From Rhipicephalus microplus (Eukaryota > Arthropoda > Arachnida > Ixodida > Ixodidae), in contig NC_134705.1 of assembly GCF_043290135.1 (NCBI RefSeq), positions 100,938,239-101,002,238 of the forward strand: 64,000 nucleotides of DNA, in the 5' to 3' direction. The first letter of the stretch is position 1. Each line of letters begins with the position of its first letter. Positions 21,669-33,000 of this stretch are shown one piece after another. A program made the translations under genes and the position numbers. The notes under the pieces were generated by a model. The model did not search any database. It was given only the letters and a program-made list of their open reading frames with translations, and had not been told where the DNA came from.

Positions 21669-24600
21669 TTAGTAGTGAATAAGGGGGGCGTGAAGCTTCC
21701 CGCCCCTTACAAAAAAGAATCTTGTGTGCCAGCGTCTGAGGAACCAGTCCTCCCCGCTGGCCTCCAGCTCTTTTGACAAGTATGCCCATAGCAGCCGTCT
21801 GATGCGCGAAAGCGCGGGGTACGCGGCCCGTACAGGTTTCCGACGTGCCTCAGCCAGCGAGCGTCTCTGCCAAATTACGAGCATCGTGAAGGACACCACT
21901 AGCCGCGCGAAGGCGCCCGTGTTTCGATTGTGACCTGGGGGAGGGCGGATTTGAAAACAGTGGGCAACCATGCGCCACACTGGTTTTGCCGCCACGCACT
22001 CGAAGAGCGCATGGTTTTGTGTTTCGGTGCCTTGGCAATTGGGGCAGCGGGAGTTCGGCACGATGCCTAACTTGTGCAAGTATGTCCTCGTGGGCAGCAC
22101 CTTCCAGGCTTTTTTGAACAAAAAGTCCTGCGCCTCACGTGGGGCACCGCAGAGGTGAGTAGATAACTCGCGCTTTGCTTGCTTGGCCCTTCTTTCTTCA
22201 TCGTCACTCAGCTGGAGGCGTGAGAGGTCTTCCACTATACGCGCTGGTGGGTCCACGTCAATGTCGCCAGCAGGCAGTTCTTTGCAGAGCATTCGCGCTG
22301 TCGCCACCGCTGCCTTGTAAAAAGGCGCCGGTGACTCGGCGAGTGGTCCTGTAGCCCGGTCCACCTCCAACCAGTCAAGCCTTGTGCTACACCAGTAGAA
22401 GAGCAGCTTGCGGCCGAAGTAACTGCTGTTTTGCGCGAGCATGCGGGCGGTCTTCAGTGCCAGTACCTTGCTCAGGGTCAGGGCGTGCGGCAGTCCCAGG
22501 CCCCCCTCGCTCACTGCCATCTGCAGGAAGCTCCGCTTAACAAGGGGTGGCTTGTCGTTCCACATGAAGGCATTGACTAGTTTGTTCAGTTCATTTGCCG
22601 TCCTTGTGGGAATCGCTGCCATTCGGCTGGCATGGGCAGCCAGGGCGAGGACGCTGGTCTTTGCGGCGACTACCTTTTCTCGCAGCGTGAGTTCTAGGAG
22701 CTTTGCACGCTCAACGAGGAGGTGGGCACGGTCTAGAACTCGTGACCACGTGGTCGACGCCACCCCTTCGCAGGAGAAGTACACTCCAAGCACCTTGACT
22801 GTGGAGACCACCTCAAAACGTCCGATTGCGCTTGCGGGGAAGGGGCCGAAAAGGAGAGCCTTACTTTTGCCCTCGTTCAACATGGCGCCCGACGCTTCAG
22901 CGTATGCGGCGAAGGTTCGTCTGAAGAGCTGGAGGCTGCGCGAATCTTTCATGAAAAGCGAGATGTCGTCCGCATAGGCCAAGACCTTGAGTTCCTCCGT
23001 ACCGGTAAGCGGCAGGCCTCGGATGTTCGGGTCGCAGGCAAGGGACGTAAGGAGGGGCTCAATTGACAGCACGAAGAGTGTAGGGCCTAGTGGGCACCCC
23101 TGCCTTATGCCTCTTGTGTACTCGATGTTGTCTGTCATGGAGCCGTTAACAACAACTCTGCACCGCAGGTCTGAGTACAGTAGCCTGATGACCCACACGA
23201 AGGTCTCCGGGAGGCCGAACTCACGGAGGGTCTGGAACAGGTAGCTATGGCGCACCCGGTCAAATGCCTTCGCTTGATCAAGGGAGAGGAAGGCCCCTGA
23301 CACTCTCTTCTTGGTGGCGTACATGAAGACGTCTCTGGTCATGTTCAGGTTCCAGTACATCGATCGACCTGGGACGGCGCAAGCTTGGTGCGGGGCGATG
23401 ACATCGGGCAGGAAAATCTTCAACCGGTTGTTGAGAATGGCGGCCACGATTTTATAGTCACTGTTGAGTAGCGTAATTGGGCGCCATGATGCAGGATCGT
23501 TTGGCGGGGCGCCGTCTTTCAGGATGAGGGCTACTCGTCCCGTGCCAAAGGAAGCAGGTTTCGCGTGTCCCTCGAGCACAGAGTTCACCAACGCCAGCAA
23601 TGGTGCAGCCAAAGTGTCAAAGAAAGTCGCATAAAAGCCCGCGGTGAGGCCGTCCGTCCCCGGGGCTGACCGCGGTGGCATAGACGCGACGGCGGCTTTC
23701 AGCTCTGACTCTGTAACGGGGCTGCACAAGGTCGGGCATTCGTCTTCTTCGAGACGATGTATGTGCTTGCAAAGCTCCTTCATGAGGGAAGGTGTCGGAT
23801 AGGTCGCGTCGGGGTCCGGCTCACGAAAGGCCAGCTTGAAATAGTCGCAGAATGTCGCGACAATCTCGGCCGGGTCCTCCGTGAAGGAGCCGTCGGGGCG
23901 TTTTGCCTCAGTGATTTTAGTGGAGCCATTGCCGCAGACGTCTTTAAGGTTGACCTCCTTCGGCTCTTCTGACCCTGCCTGTGTGTTCCTACGGTCTCTG
24001 GTGGACGCTCTAAGCAACCGGTCGTACTGTGTTTTTAAAACGTCGAGGTAGTCCCGGGTGCAGGAGGTAAGGTTATCGGCGCTCTGAACAATGCGCATTC
24101 TGTGCAGAATTTCGTTCATTCTGGCGGTGTTGCGCCTTTTCCTTTGCCTTCCCTCCTCTTGGAGGAGCGCTTTCCAGGTTCCCTTGAGGTCGTCCCAGGT
24201 TTCCGGAGTGATGTGGGGGGTGGCTTTTATCGACTCCTCGATCAAGAGCTGGATCGCCCGGGTAGAGTCGGGATCATTTAGCAGCGCAGGGTCAAGGCGC
24301 CAGGACGCGTCGTCCGGTCTGGGGCCGGGCATTCCTCTCACGGTCGTGGCCAGTGGGGCGTGATCGGACGCGTTGTCTAAGTCGGCTGGTACCCGAAGTA
24401 CGTCGCACGATGTCACCCCCGGCAGTAGCAAGTCGGGAATATATGCCCGATCTAAACGGCTGGCGGTGGTTCGCGAAGTTCGAGTCGGGCCAAACTCGGC
24501 GTCGTGCAAGTACACCCGGGCGTCCGTGAGGCGCAAGTGGCGGAGGGCCCTTACCAGCTCTTTGGCATGGTATGTAGAGCCTCCACGTCCCGGGCCCCGG

Positions 24601-25058
24601 ACGTCACGAGTCGAGTCAACAACACAGTTGAAGTCTCCCAAGATGACGTATGGGACAGGTTCCACCAGGTTGTCGTGGAGTTCCCGGAAGTACATGTTGG
24701 TGTCAGTCCTCGTAGCGGGTGCGTAAACATTCACGAAGCGGAACCTACGCCCGTCTATGAGGATGTCCAGGATCAATGTGCGCCCGTTGGCTCCGAAAAC
24801 ACAATGAGATTTATGGCGGAATCTGCCCGTGACGAAAACAACACCGACGCCACAGGACCGGGCGGTCGTCAAGGAGAAAAAACCTTCGACCCGGCAGTCA
24901 CGCTGAAAGTGGGCCACGTCAAGGGGGGACCAAAAGTTGGTCTCTTGCAGAAACAGGAGGTCGATGTGTTCGTCTTTAGCGAAGGCAACTACCCGTTTTT
25001 GCTTCGTCTTGTCGCGGAACCCGCGGATATTCCACGTTGCGAAGCGGAGCGAAGCCAT
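21669..25058 (-). CDS. Element B ORF2: endonuclease-RT
   Basis: 1,129 residues, fully open, ATG start (MASLRFATWNIRGF). The AP-type endonuclease shows ATWNIRGF, LQETNFW, GDFNCVVD and SDHAPLA. RT follows: SWRPITLLNSDYKIVAAILNNRL, FLSLDQAKAFDRVRH (motif A), RGIRQGCPLGPTLF and LAYADDISLFM (YADD). A C-terminal Cys/His knuckle reads CPNCQGTETQNHALFEC. There is no RNase H domain. The LNSDYKI and SLDQ-KAFDRV signatures are those of the L1/Tx1 group and not of the I group. This is the only intact ORF2 among the three Tx1-like copies, and the reference used here for damage in C and D. It could act in trans if expressed. Confidence 0.88.
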   Translation of the reverse strand: MASLRFATWNIRGFRDKTKQKRVVAFAKDEHIDLLFLQETNFWSPLDVAHFQRDCRVEGFFSLTTARSCGVGVVFVTGRFRHKSHCVFGANGRTLILDILIDGRRFRFVNVYAPATRTDTNMYFRELHDNLVEPVPYVILGDFNCVVDSTRDVRGPGRGGSTYHAKELVRALRHLRLTDARVYLHDAEFGPTRTSRTTASRLDRAYIPDLLLPGVTSCDVLRVPADLDNASDHAPLATTVRGMPGPRPDDASWRLDPALLNDPDSTRAIQLLIEESIKATPHITPETWDDLKGTWKALLQEEGRQRKRRNTARMNEILHRMRIVQSADNLTSCTRDYLDVLKTQYDRLLRASTRDRRNTQAGSEEPKEVNLKDVCGNGSTKITEAKRPDGSFTEDPAEIVATFCDYFKLAFREPDPDATYPTPSLMKELCKHIHRLEEDECPTLCSPVTESELKAAVASMPPRSAPGTDGLTAGFYATFFDTLAAPLLALVNSVLEGHAKPASFGTGRVALILKDGAPPNDPASWRPITLLNSDYKIVAAILNNRLKIFLPDVIAPHQACAVPGRSMYWNLNMTRDVFMYATKKRVSGAFLSLDQAKAFDRVRHSYLFQTLREFGLPETFVWVIRLLYSDLRCRVVVNGSMTDNIEYTRGIRQGCPLGPTLFVLSIEPLLTSLACDPNIRGLPLTGTEELKVLAYADDISLFMKDSRSLQLFRRTFAAYAEASGAMLNEGKSKALLFGPFPASAIGRFEVVSTVKVLGVYFSCEGVASTTWSRVLDRAHLLVERAKLLELTLREKVVAAKTSVLALAAHASRMAAIPTRTANELNKLVNAFMWNDKPPLVKRSFLQMAVSEGGLGLPHALTLSKVLALKTARMLAQNSSYFGRKLLFYWCSTRLDWLEVDRATGPLAESPAPFYKAAVATARMLCKELPAGDIDVDPPARIVEDLSRLQLSDDEERRAKQAKRELSTHLCGAPREAQDFLFKKAWKVLPTRTYLHKLGIVPNSRCPNCQGTETQNHALFECVAAKPVWRMVAHCFQIRPPPGHNRNTGAFARLVVSFTMLVIWQRRSLAEARRKPVRAAYPALSRIRRLLWAYLSKELEASGEDWFLRRWHTRFFFVRGGKLHAPLIHY

Positions 25059-25236
25059 CGCCTAGGCTGATAAGGCGCGCAAAAAAAGAGCAGTGAGCGG
25101 GAGAGGGAGCAGGCGCTGCCGGGTGCGCGGGCGAGGAGGGCCCCTGGGCTGCGAGAGGAGGAGAAGGGTAGGCGCAGTAAAGTAGAGGGAGAGGAGGCGG
25201 TGCATCGCTGCCGGCCAGGGTACGGGAAAGGTGAAC

Positions 25237-26762
25237 TTAGGTCCTGGGGGCGAGGGCTTGGCGTGGCGGCGGCTCCCCTTTGCCCGTGCTGTCTGCCTCA
25301 AGCTTTTTCGTTTTCGCATGGGGCGGAGCGTCGCTGTCGCTACTCTGTCCATCGGGCCCGGATCGTCGCTGTCTTATCTCCTTACTGGGGGCTTTCTCGC
25401 ACTCCGCTCGCCTATCGTCGTCGCCATGTCGCCTACGTGATCGCGAACGAGTTCGTTGCTCGCGGCCGGTCGTCGTGTGGCCTGCTGTGGCGTCAGCTTT
25501 GCGACTTGAATGAAGTGCCTGGGGGGATGCAGCGCGAGCCAGTGTAGACTTGTTACTGTCATGGTCATCGGGCACGAAATAGAAGCCGCGGCTCACAATG
25601 GGCGCGTCCTCAAGGGCGGCGTCGCGCGTGCCATCTTCCAGGTCGCGGTTGGTCACCGGCGCTAGCACGTTGGGAGGCGCCTTAGGGGTTGAAAGAGGGG
25701 CCTCGTCCGGCTTGGCTTCTTCGGCAGCTCCTTTAAAAGCGGTAGCCGGCCTTCGGCAATCTTCCAGGGCTGGTAAGGGGGGCAGCGGTGATGTTGGTGG
25801 TGATCGCGTCGGAACCGACTCGAAGTCGCTTGACTCAGTTCCCGATGTCTCGGAGTTGGCGTGGTCGACGCTTTCCTGCCTCTCTCCTTCGTTGCCGGAC
25901 GTGGTTTCCGTGCTGCTGCCGGTGGGCTGCTCCGTGTTGGTATCGGGACTTCCGGGGGCGAGCCCCTTCTCCGTCGTGCGGCCGGCGGTTCTTGATGTAA
26001 GAACTTGTAGGCGGGACGAACCGGAAGCCCTAGATGAGGGAGGGCCGCTTATGTTGCTGGGGGAAGGAGCAGGGTCAGACAACGAGGGGAATCCACGGGC
26101 GATCGACGCGTATGAGTGCCGCCGGAAGCACTCTTTTGTTCCGTTTTGGCCGCCGCATCGATTACACACCTCAGCACAACCTTCTGTTTCGTGCCCGAAG
26201 GCTCCGCAACGTTTGCAATACGGTGCCGAGCACGCGGAGGCCATGTGCCCGGCTTCGATGCACCGTGCGCACACTCAGCGCATCCCGCGATATTCAAACA
26301 TTACGCGGTGCCCCGCGATTGTCAGAAAATTTGGCACCGGGCGGCTCATTTCTATCCTAATGACTCGAACCCCATTTAGTTTTGTTTGGCGCGTGGCTAC
26401 GCTAGCAAAAGTGATGCCCTTCACTTTGCCGTACTGGCTGAGCGCGTTGCTGAGTATGTCGTCGGGTAAGTAGGCCGGATATCTGTACGCGTTAACAAAC
26501 GTAACCGGCGGCCCTACCGCTTCTACTGCTACGTTTACCCCGTTGACTTGGAAGCCCTCGGCTACCATCAATTTCGTAGCTTGGCTAGGGTTGCGGGTGC
26601 ATACCAAAAATTTCGCGCCCCCATATGTTGGAGCACTAAAACACTGTCCTCCCCCGCCGTTAATTCAACCGCGTCAATCAGGTCATCGATCGAAACATCT
26701 CCCTCTGGTGCGTTAAACATAAAGCAATTCTCCCTCACCGGGAGGTCTGGTGTTGACGCCAT
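25237..26762 (-). pseudogene. Element B ORF1, frameshift plus nonsense
   Basis: The start ATG at 26,762 reads MASTPDLPVRENCFMFNAPEGDVS, closely matching D ORF1. At a G run (C run 26,618-26,622 on the plus strand) one base is missing compared with D: MGARNF continues correctly only in the next frame as FLVCTRNPSQATK. A second lesion is an in-frame TGA at 26,275-26,277, where D has Arg (GMRRVCARC). Downstream, the zinc knuckles CARCIEAGHMASAC, CKRCGAFGHETEGC and CNRCGGQNGTKEC and a long Ser/Pro/Glu-rich tail are open to 25,237. The protein would be an RNA-binding gag-like partner of ORF2. The homopolymer lesion could be a sequencing error; the TGA is less likely to be. Confidence 0.82.
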
Positions 26763-27137
26763 TCTGGTGGGCGTTGCCGCTGGCCGCCAGGAGAGCGTGA
26801 CTGGTTACAAGACTGGTGTCGTGCAGTCTAGCTGCACTCTGGTAGGACGCGGCTCAGCCGGGGCCGACGCCTCTCAGGACTTGGTAGTGCCAGGTGGGCC
26901 GCAGGGGGGCTCCGGGACGGCGGGCGTTGACCGGGGGCCTTGCTCCTCCTCCTGGCATGGAGTAGATGGGCTCCGGGCAGCAGGCCCGAGACCCAAGGGC
27001 GGCAGCCGCACGTACGGCGCGGTGATGCCACGAAGACTACTTCGGGACACTTGAACCCCAGGGGCCGACGTCAGCGTGACGTGACCCCGGGAATCGCGCG
27101 AGGACTCAAAGAAAACCGCTAACTCGACGATTGAACT
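26763..27137 (-). other. Element B 5' UTR
   Basis: Leader between the U2 5' fragment and ORF1. Its first bases (TCGAGTTAGCGGTTTTCT) match those of D (CGAGCTAGCTGTTTTCT), fixing the common 5' end of the family. Confidence 0.6.
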
Positions 27138-27160
27138 TTGCCAAAAGGCCGAGAAGCGAT
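27138..27160 (-). pseudogene. U2: U2 snRNA locus 1, 5' fragment only
   Basis: Minus strand begins ATCGCTTCTCGGCCTTTTGG, identical to the universal 5' end of U2 snRNA, then degenerates (GCAAAG for GCTAAG). Element B starts directly after it. The matching 3' part is not found at the other end of B. Confidence 0.85.
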
Positions 27161-28635
27161 GCAATTCATTAGCACGTAATTAAAATCCATTCTTTCACAC
27201 CTCGTACTTAGTTCTGGCCAAAAGCCGGGCAAACAGTAGCACAGCAATTCCGACGTCCACCCATGCACAACCAGCATTGTGCACCGACAGCGGCAGCGCT
27301 GGCTTCACGGCATTGCTTTTATCCCTGGTCCGATTGAAGTTTCTTGTTTCGCTTACAAACATGTTAAAACTGAAACCTTCTTTTTCCCAGAGGTCGAAGC
27401 CACGCGTGCTTGCTTGCATGCGTACTCTCGAATGTGCCCATGACGTCACACCAAATGCTTGCCGGCGAACATTATCAGGCATGTCGCGAGGGATGCTACA
27501 GCACTTGTTTTAAAAACTGATGCATAGTGTACATGTCCAACTCGAGCACCAAAGCCTGGAAGGAAAAAAGAAAAAAAATGACTGTGCAAAACGTGACTAC
27601 GTCACCCATCCAACATGGCTTCTACGCTGGCTGCCCAAGCAACGCTTCTGCAACGACGCCCACAATCATCGGCAAAAAGGTGTTGCCTTTGGCTGCTTCA
27701 GCGCGCTCAACGTGTGCCTTGCAAGTTCCGACATGGCGGAACACCGCTCCGAGGTCGACGAAGGCCCTGCCGTGAAAGGCAGACCCGGGAATGCGTGCGA
27801 AACGTCTACCGCGTGCGTTGTGAAGCCGGTGAATGAAGGGTCATGTGGCAGAGGGTGACGGAACGTGATTGTGCGACATGCCGCTGCGATGTCGTTCAAG
27901 CGTTCAACGGGCCGGCAGGCTCTGCCTGTCGTGGTCGAAAACGTCCGAGTTTTGCTGATTCCGAGGGGTAGGAGTGTTATGGTGGCGTGTACGAGGCGCT
28001 AGTGCGGCGCTCCGTCGATCGTGCCAGACGGACATTAGGCGGCAGAAGGCGGTCGTCAAGTGGTCGCGGAAATCAGTGGAGAAGTACTCGCCTGCGCTTT
28101 TCGTCGAATTCCGCTGAGTAAGGTGCGAGAAGACTCGCGACAGACGGTCTTCGGGTCTTCGGAAGACGGGTGGTTGCACAAATGCGACCGTGCGTCAACG
28201 TGCAGCCATAATCGTGGATTATTTCGCCCCATTATGATAGCTTCGTCACTGCGCTCGCTGGTGTTGCTTGTTTTTGTTGACCTTCACTTGTGGCTCACAC
28301 GCACTGTGGGGGATTGGCCGGCTTGTTGTTCTGCTTCTTCGACTTCTACATACTCGGCTTAGTGAAGCTGTGAGGAGTGATGAGTGGGTACAGAGGCAAA
28401 GCACAGCAAAGCGCGCCCGGGGCGTGATCTCACGCGTCCTGGGTTCCACGGCGCTTCAGGTACGTGCGTGGTGCGTCCGTACGTCTAGTGCGCAATTTTC
28501 TTGGAACTTCCAGCAACTGGCAATTCCATTCAGGTGAGCGTGCGAGGATGTTTGTTGTAATTAACGAGAGCCCACGGTGGATGAGCTGGTATGAGATGGT
28601 GTTCAGAAATGCAGTGTGTGATCAACAAGGTGATG

Positions 28636-28855
28636 TCCGCCGTGGTGGTCTAGTGGCTGTAAGGTACTCGGCTGCTGACCCGCAGGTTGTGGGATCGAAT
28701 CCCGGCCGCGGCGGCTGCATTTCCCTGTGCTCAGATTAGGGTGCACGTTAAAGAACCCCAGGTGGTCGAAATTTTCGGAGCCCTCCATTACGGCGTCTCT
28801 CATAATCATATGGTGGTTTTGGGACGTCAAACCCCACATATCATCATATCGTCAT
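28636..28855 (+). mobile_element. tRNA-derived SINE (Ruka-like) in spacer 1
   Basis: 220 bp flanked by CAAGGTGATG at 28,626-28,635 and 28,856-28,865. The head is tRNA-like: box A-type TGGTCTAGTGG and box B-type GTGGGATCGAATCCC. The body continues with GTTAAAGAACCCCAGGTGG and a TTTTGGGACGTCAAACCCC tail. The pattern matches the ixodid tick SINE Ruka as I recall it. It is inserted opposite to U2 transcription. Confidence 0.8.
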
Positions 28856-29599
28856 CAAGGTGATGGCTGAGGGCGCCAGCGAGATAGCTGACCGCGTGGC
28901 AAAGAATAACAGCCACCGCTGGCAGAAGCTGGGACCCAGGTCAGTGGACATAGGAAAAGCACATCGGGGCTTTGCCGCTCCACCGTACAGCAGGTGTGTG
29001 CGGGGTGGGTCCTGTGGCGTCCTTTGCAATTTTAATTTGTGATGGGGAATAATAGTGTAGATGCATAGACGTGGCGAGAGCACGCGTATTCAGGTTAACA
29101 CGTCGCGTGAAGATGTGAAATAAAAATGCCTTTGCTTGTCACTGCAACTGTAAACAGAAACACCAACAACCAATTTTTCATAGAGGCTGTTTTATTTTTC
29201 GTTCCGAAACGGGTGAATTCGAAAAGCGTAAATAGCTTGGCACATACATACACACTTATACACACACATACACATCATATACACACTTCTAGCTTTCCTC
29301 CGAAACAGTAATTGTAACAATAAATTACTCAATAGTTTTAATAATGTGAGTAGGGATGTTTAAAAAAATTAAAAACTTGAGTATGTACGTGTGAACATAA
29401 CCAAAAAAAGGGGGGGCCCTCCAATTATGAAATTTCCACAGAAACATTTATTTTGCCCAGAGCAATCGTAAGTGTAAACACAGCTAGCGCACTCCCCGCA
29501 CGCGAATACCGCGTCACCCGGGGCGGCGTGACGCCACCGTCTCGGACACTCGCCGCACCCACGCCGTTTACCCCAAAATCATTGGTGAATCCGAACACT

Positions 29600-29627
29600 C
29601 TTTCTATCATTGAATTTATTGTCGAAC
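29600..29627 (-). terminator. Possible U2 3' box, locus 2
   Basis: Just downstream of the U2 3' end the minus strand reads AATTCAATGATAGAAAGAG, resembling the metazoan snRNA 3' box pattern (GTTTN0-3AAARNNAGA). It recurs after loci 3-6 with one or two changes. The assignment is tentative. Confidence 0.35.
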
Positions 29628-29640
29628 TCACCCCCGCAGG

Positions 29641-29792
29641 GGTGAGTGGGCCGATCCCGGAGGTAGTGCAATACCGGGCCAACCCGTGGCGGAGGTGAAG
29701 CAAGCTTCAAGCACTCCGCCGCATTACAAAAATAAGTTTAATATCTTGGATCCAAATAGGATCCGTATCAGATATTAAGCTGATAAGAACAG
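29641..29792 (-). pseudogene. U2: U2 snRNA locus 2, 3' part
   Basis: Minus strand from CTGTTCTTATCAGCTTAATA through the stem IIa region, the Sm-site context TTATTTTTGTAATG, and the 3' domain ending GGTATTGCACTACCTCCGGG. These are the diagnostic U2 blocks. About 152 nt remain; with the 28-nt 5' part at 34,985 the gene would be close to the usual 188 nt, less a few bases lost at the insertion site. The 3' end is good to about 5 nt. Confidence 0.92.
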
Positions 29793-30064
29793 ATTGAGAA
29801 ATGTTTTATTTACTTCAAACACGAGACAATTACAGCACTACTGGTCAATAGCATTGCGCATACAAAAGTGGATCTAATTACAATTCTACACATACTACGT
29901 GACGGAACATGCTTATTTCCTATAACACTCAAGCTTGTACAACAGACACGTTTTCCATGCAACTTAACAATGATAGCTTGTGCCAAAGAGAAAAACAGAA
30001 AAAGGAAGAAAACACACACAGCAAAGGAAAATGAACCCACAAACAACACCGACATGGTAATCTC

Positions 30065-33000
30065 TTAAACTATGTGACAGTCGGAGAATCTAACAGAGAG
30101 CTTGATCTTATCTCCTGTCACTCCCAAAAAAGGGCAAGACCAATGTCTCAAGAATTCTATTTCCCCGTGAGCTGCTAGTTGCACCTCAAGGAAGCACACA
30201 AGTGTCTCTCGAAACTGAGATAACAGCGGCCACTGTAGCCGTCAGACAGCCGCCCTGCAGCGATTACGCCAGAGCACAAACTCGCCAGCGGCGATCACTA
30301 ATCGGCCAAACCTACCCCGGGGGCAACGGTCTCTCGTGTAATAGTGAGCGACACGCAGGCTGGGCTGGGTTCTGTGAATTAGCTGCCAAAATGTTCTTGC
30401 CACCACACAGGCTGAGACCGCGTGCGTCGCGGTTTCCGTGTTTCCGCAGTTGGGGCACCTGGCGGACTGCACTACCCCCCAACGCTGTAATCGTTCCAGC
30501 GTGGGCAAAATTCGCCAGCCCCTTTGCCATTGCAGGTCAGCTACCTGTTTTGGTAGCCTACCCGTCGTTAACTCGGGCCATGGGAACGTGGGTGGCGGGC
30601 TTCTTAACGTGCCCCTGGTAGAAACCAGCTGTTCACATAGCCGCACAGGGGCAATTTCTCGCGGATCAAGATCCGGGTCCATGGCCGTGAGCTCCCGCGA
30701 GAGCGCCACAAGTTCCTTATAATAGGGCGGTGTATGCTCCGCGCTCGGGCACAAATTTCCCAGTGCTCGGGGGACCAGCACTCTGCGCTGCAGGCCTAGA
30801 AAAAACATGACGAGTGGTCTTGCGGGTGCCCCTACATCATCTAAAATTCCCAACACTGTTTTAAGTGCGAGCAGCTGCGCCGTCGTACCAATACACGGGA
30901 GACCAAAGCCCCCAAGATTCCGAGGAAGCCTGAGTGCATCTCGCTGCAGGCGCTCTGTCTTCCCGTCCCAAAAGAAAGAAAATACGGCTCGGTCGAGGGC
31001 CTTCAACACTGCTTCCGGGGGAAATTCTATTCTCGAAACATAAAAGACCCGCGCCAAAAAAATACACTTGATCAAATACGCCTTCTCAGCAAAAGAAAAC
31101 TTAAAGCTCGTGGCTCTCTGTGTCGAGTCAGTCACTTCTCTACTCAGCTCCTCCCACACATCGGGTGCAACTCCTGTTTTCTCAAAAGTGATACCGAGAA
31201 TCTGTAGCCTCGTAGCTATTTGGAGGTCGTGTGGTAAACTCGATTGCAGCGAGTTGCCGAGCACCATGGCGCTACTTTTATTCATATTTAGCTTCGCGCC
31301 TGAGAGCCTAGCATATTCCCCGAAACGCGTGAGTACCTGCGAGATGCTATCTTCGTCTCGAGCAAACACCGTGACGTCATCGGCGTACGCAGATACTGTC
31401 ACTGTGGCTGTGCCCGGGAGGGGAAGGCCGCGTATTCGAGTGTCAGCCAAGACCGCACGAAAGAAGGGGTCAATACACAGTACGAATAGCATGGGGCTCA
31501 CAGAGCACCCCTGCCGAACGCCTCTAGTTAGGTGTATCGTCCCCTTCGCTACGCCGTTAAGCACCAAGACACTTCTCTTGTTCGCGTAGATGTTACGGAA
31601 CAAAGCAACAGCTTTGGGCTGAAGCCCATACTTGCTTAATACACCGAAAAGGTATTCGTGCCTGACGCGGTCGAAAGCGTGTTCCTGATCTAAGGAAATG
31701 CAAAACCCTCGCGTCTTGGTGTGGGCCATGTACGCCAAGAGGTTCCGAGTGAGCGTGAGGGCGTTAAAAATGTTTCTGCCCATCACCGAGCCCGTTTGTT
31801 GATTACAAATCACTTCGGGCCACCTTTGCTTCAGTCTACTCACTAGGACGGCCGCGAAAATCTTATAATCCGCGTTTAACACGGTTATTGGTCGCCATGA
31901 TCCCGGTTGCCTACGATCTTTCCCTTCCTTATGTAGTAAAATTAGTTTACCCTCCGCTAATGAGTCTGGGAGCTTCCCACCTTTTAAAATTCTATTAATC
32001 ATGGCTACCAAGCCAGCACCAATTTCCGGCCAAAGCTCTTTATAAAATTCGGTCGGCAGACCGTCCGGGCCCGGGGCTGAACCTACCTTCAAAGATCGCA
32101 AAATGGAGTAAACTTCCGCGGCAGACGCTTTTTTCATTAGGTTTGCGCTTGCTTCTTCCGGTAATTTAGGCAGCTCGGCGCATAGGGTTTCAAGTTCGCT
32201 GACTACCGTGCTCGCATCTATTTGTGAGTCGCCTTCCGCAAACAAGTTAGAAAAGTACTCCAAAAAGCGCGTGTCTATATCTATGCTTTCTTCCGAAACC
32301 GACCCGTCCGGCATACATACTGTCATCGCGTACTCAGGGCCGTTCGGCGAGCGCCGTGATGTCAAGAAACGGCTGAGGTCAGGCGTGTCTCGAAAAATCG
32401 AGTCTGGCGGGTGTATGTGTACCTTTTGGGTCGTTTGCAGGAAGATGCGGTCGTATCGGGCTCTCAAAACTCTCAAGTACTCTCTCGTGGTTGGAGTCAA
32501 GGGGGCGCCTGCTTTCAGTATTCTTATCTTCCGCAGGGTTTCATTAAGCTCGTACGTGAGTCTCAGTCTCACGTTCCTACCACATTCCTGAGCCCAACGC
32601 TGCCACTGTGCTTTTAAACTATCCCACTCCTGAGACGGGTCTCTCGCGCCCGGAAGTGTTTCCTTAACACCCGCCCTTAGAGTCTCTTTCACCGCGTCAT
32701 CTGCGAGCACCGCTAGATCGAGGCGCCATAGGCGCACCCCGTCCAACCAACGATCCGGCAAGGCCATAGACAGAACCACAGGAAAGTGGTCAGAAATTCT
32801 ACCCGCCTCTACCGGAAAGGCGCGCACCGCCACGTCGGCCACCACAGGACTCAAGGCCTCACAGACATAAAATCTATCTAGCCTTGTCTCCGATGAACCC
32901 CTTTTCCAGGTCGGGACAAACGTATTGCCTTTCTTAAGAATCCATGCGTCTTGGAGCCCGAAGTCCTGTGTTAAGCTGACGAGCTCGCGAGCGTTGTTAA

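Larger units (their letters stand above)
15431..27137 (-). mobile_element. Element B: Tx1-like U2-associated LINE, interrupted by element A
   Basis: Minus-strand non-LTR element of about 5.8 kb once the nested element A is removed. Order 5' to 3': 5' UTR (26,763-27,137), ORF1 (broken), ORF2 (open), 3' UTR split into 21,332-21,668 and 15,431-15,451 plus one TSD copy. Its 5' end abuts the first 23 bases of a U2 gene. Its 3' terminus (AATAAA followed by CTTCTCTTTGTTGTAG) is nearly the same as that of element D, which shows the two are one family. Unlike D, the DNA beyond this 3' end is not U2. AP-type endonuclease plus zinc-knuckle ORF1 and an RT resembling the L1/Tx1 group suggest a Keno-like (U2-targeting Tx1) element; that name is inference. 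Confidence 0.75.
27161..29640 (-). repeat. U2 array spacer 1
   Basis: About 2.48 kb spacer that recurs with high identity at 35,013-37,502, 44,193-46,674, 47,116-49,591 and, enlarged, at 50,033-53,543. Its right-hand end is downstream flank of U2 locus 2 and its left-hand end is the upstream (promoter-side) flank of locus 1. Small frames that recur in every copy (for example at 27,195, 27,666 and 27,904) vary by indels and are not believable proteins. It contains a plus-strand SINE and a short CA-rich stretch near 29,240-29,285. A proximal sequence element should lie about 40-65 bases upstream of U2 (27,200-27,225), but I cannot verify a tick consensus. Confidence 0.85.

Noticed and set aside
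25598..26473. 291-codon plus-strand frame
   Set aside because: Antisense shadow of the GC-rich ORF1 of element B. Similar shadows lie opposite D ORF1 and element F (for example 56,259-57,089 and 57,768-58,469).
27195..28179. Recurring 60-120-codon frames in every U2 spacer, both strands
   Set aside because: Their recurrence follows from spacer duplication. They change length through indels and overlap on opposite strands, with no domain signal.
28641..28720. tRNA gene-like A and B boxes in each spacer
   Set aside because: They are the head of a SINE with a non-tRNA body, tail and target duplications; no acceptor stem closes.
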